Positions 11,703 through 12,705 of a stretch of DNA of 12,705 bases are shown in pieces. The notes beneath the pieces were generated by a model that saw only the letters and a list, made by a program, of their open reading frames with translations, did not search any database and was not told the origin of the DNA. Every line of letters begins with the position of its first letter. Positions within the stretch are counted from its first letter, which is position 1. The position numbers and the translations under genes were made by a program. Source of the stretch: Alphaproteobacteria bacterium (lineage in GTDB: Bacteria > Pseudomonadota > Alphaproteobacteria > CAAHEQ01 > UBA3637). Location: positions 1-12,705 of the forward strand of contig JAFXFY010000135.1 in assembly GCA_017513365.1 (NCBI GenBank), in the 5' to 3' direction.

Positions 11703-12705
11703 ATGACACACCAACCATTTTTTTATGATGTAACATTAAGAGACGGCAATCAAGCTCTTAAAAAGCCATGGAATCAATCCGAAAAAGAAACAATCTTTAA
11801 TCAATTGGTTGCTTTGGGGATTCAAGGGATTGAAATTGGTTTTCCGGCTTCCAGTGATATGGATTTTGACTCTTGTCAAAAATTAGCTGCTATGGCTCCT
11901 GAAAACGTGGTGGTAAGTGTGTTGGCTCGTGCCGTGGAAAATGATATTGTGAAAGCGGCCGAAGTGGTGCGTCATGCTCATCGGCCACGTATTCATACAT
12001 TTATTGCTATGAATCCGTTGGGGCTGGAACACGTTCTTAAAAAAGATATTCATGAAGTGACGGATATTGCGGTAAAAGCCGTTAAAAAAGCAAAGGAATT
12101 ATTGCCCAATGGTCAAGTGGAATTTTCCGTAGAACACTTTGGGGATTGTCGTGACAATTTGCCGGATGTGATTAACGCCATTGAAAAAGTGGTTGAAGCT
12201 GGCGCCGATGTGGTGAATTTGCCCAATACGGTGGAACGTTTTCGTCCTTTAGAATTTGTGCAAATGGTGGAACAAGTCCATAAACGTATTGGTGATAAAG
12301 CCGTTATTTCGGTTCATTGTCATAATGATTTGGGAATGGCAACGGCAACAACGGTAGAAAGTTTTTTCCATGGGGCAACCCAATTGGAAACCACCTTAAA
12401 CGGACTTGGAGAACGTGCCGGTAATACGGATATGTATCAAGTGGCAGTAGCGCTGTATAATTCAAATGTTAATGTACCGTTAAATATGCGTTTGTTTGAT
12501 AAAACAGCTCAGATGGTATCCGAAATGTCGCATGTCCCTATTTGGGAAAAAACACCAATTATCGGGGGTGATGTCTTGGCTCATCGTAGCGGTATTCACC
12601 AAGACGGGTCCAATAAAACGAAGGGACTAAAAAAAGGACAATACATTGCCTTTGATCCGGCCCTAGTTGGGCGTGATGATGGGGAATATTTAGGCTTTAC
12701 CAGTC
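11703..12705 (+). CDS. leuA: 2-isopropylmalate synthase, 3' end cut off by the window
   Basis: 334 complete codons are visible and the frame is open to the right edge. First committed step of leucine synthesis: acetyl-CoA plus 2-oxoisovalerate to 2-isopropylmalate, in the cytoplasm. DRE-TIM-barrel motifs are seen in order: DVTLRDGNQ (Arg13, metal ligand Asp14), IEIGFPASSDMDF, RIHTFIAMNP, VEFSVEHFGD, VNLPNTVER, the metal-binding HCHND (His205, His207), NGLGERAGN (233-241) and AHRSGIHQDG. AGGA is 5 bases before the ATG. Related enzymes (homocitrate and citramalate synthases) share these blocks; the upstream Leu-codon attenuator settles the choice for leucine. LRDGNQALKKPW and HCHND depart from the E. 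coli form (LRDGEQA, HTHDD), so it belongs to a different LeuA subtype. The regulatory C-terminal domain is outside the window. Confidence 0.9.
   Translation, partial: MTHQPFFYDVTLRDGNQALKKPWNQSEKETIFNQLVALGIQGIEIGFPASSDMDFDSCQKLAAMAPENVVVSVLARAVENDIVKAAEVVRHAHRPRIHTFIAMNPLGLEHVLKKDIHEVTDIAVKAVKKAKELLPNGQVEFSVEHFGDCRDNLPDVINAIEKVVEAGADVVNLPNTVERFRPLEFVQMVEQVHKRIGDKAVISVHCHNDLGMATATTVESFFHGATQLETTLNGLGERAGNTDMYQVAVALYNSNVNVPLNMRLFDKTAQMVSEMSHVPIWEKTPIIGGDVLAHRSGIHQDGSNKTKGLKKGQYIAFDPALVGRDDGEYLGFTS

Noticed and set aside
1..12705. CRISPR arrays, transposases, integrases, origins
   Set aside because: No regularly spaced repeats, recombinase-like proteins or replication genes are seen on either strand.

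Overview
This is an AT-rich bacterial chromosomal window. It reads as part of an alphaproteobacterial genome, possibly one of the AT-rich, host-associated (gut-type) lineages. That placement is inference. It rests on the long-form hpf-ptsN pair, a Cys-rich protein with the N-terminus GRSMVEMLGVL, and an apparently leaderless leucine leader peptide. I see no phage, transposase, CRISPR or plasmid replication genes.

Layout. (1) 1-1480: the 3' part of a family 2 glycosyltransferase, then tRNA-Arg(CCG) with its own promoter and terminator. A GC-richer, palindromic segment follows, flanked by a second copy of the tRNA 3' end and a second copy of the tRNA terminator. (2) 1439-3334: a leftward gene for an exported DUF4139-family protein with a charged helical tail. 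(3) 3357-4575: a rightward two-gene operon, a type I phosphoribosyltransferase-like protein overlapping a small very basic protein, behind a near-consensus promoter. (4) 4592-7736: an envelope cluster, leftward rsmI-yraN-dolP-like and divergent lpoA-like. It matches the enterobacterial yraL/yraM-yraN-yraP neighbourhood but lacks diaA. (5) 7776-9230: a pilin-like, Cys-rich repeat protein ending at a strong terminator. (6) 9273-10364: leftward hemW. (7) 10373-11520: rightward hpf and ptsN, divergent from hemW. (8) 11525-12705: a leucine biosynthesis unit consisting of a promoter, a 22-codon Leu-rich leader peptide, mutually exclusive antiterminator and terminator hairpins, and leuA running off the right edge.

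The clearest regulatory system is the leu attenuator. The leader peptide has 8 Leu codons in 22, and the promoter predicts a transcript starting at or within a base or two of its AUG. A 14-bp antiterminator competes with an 8-bp terminator, and a third hairpin lies inside the Leu-codon region. Other points of interest are an amber codon replacing a probable conserved tyrosine near the end of rsmI, the tRNA-3'-end duplication, and the repeat-bearing pilin-like protein.

Several starts differ from the longest reading frame. For dolP, lpoA, hemW and the pilin-like gene I moved the start inward, to a codon with a good Shine-Dalgarno sequence and, where present, a clean signal sequence.
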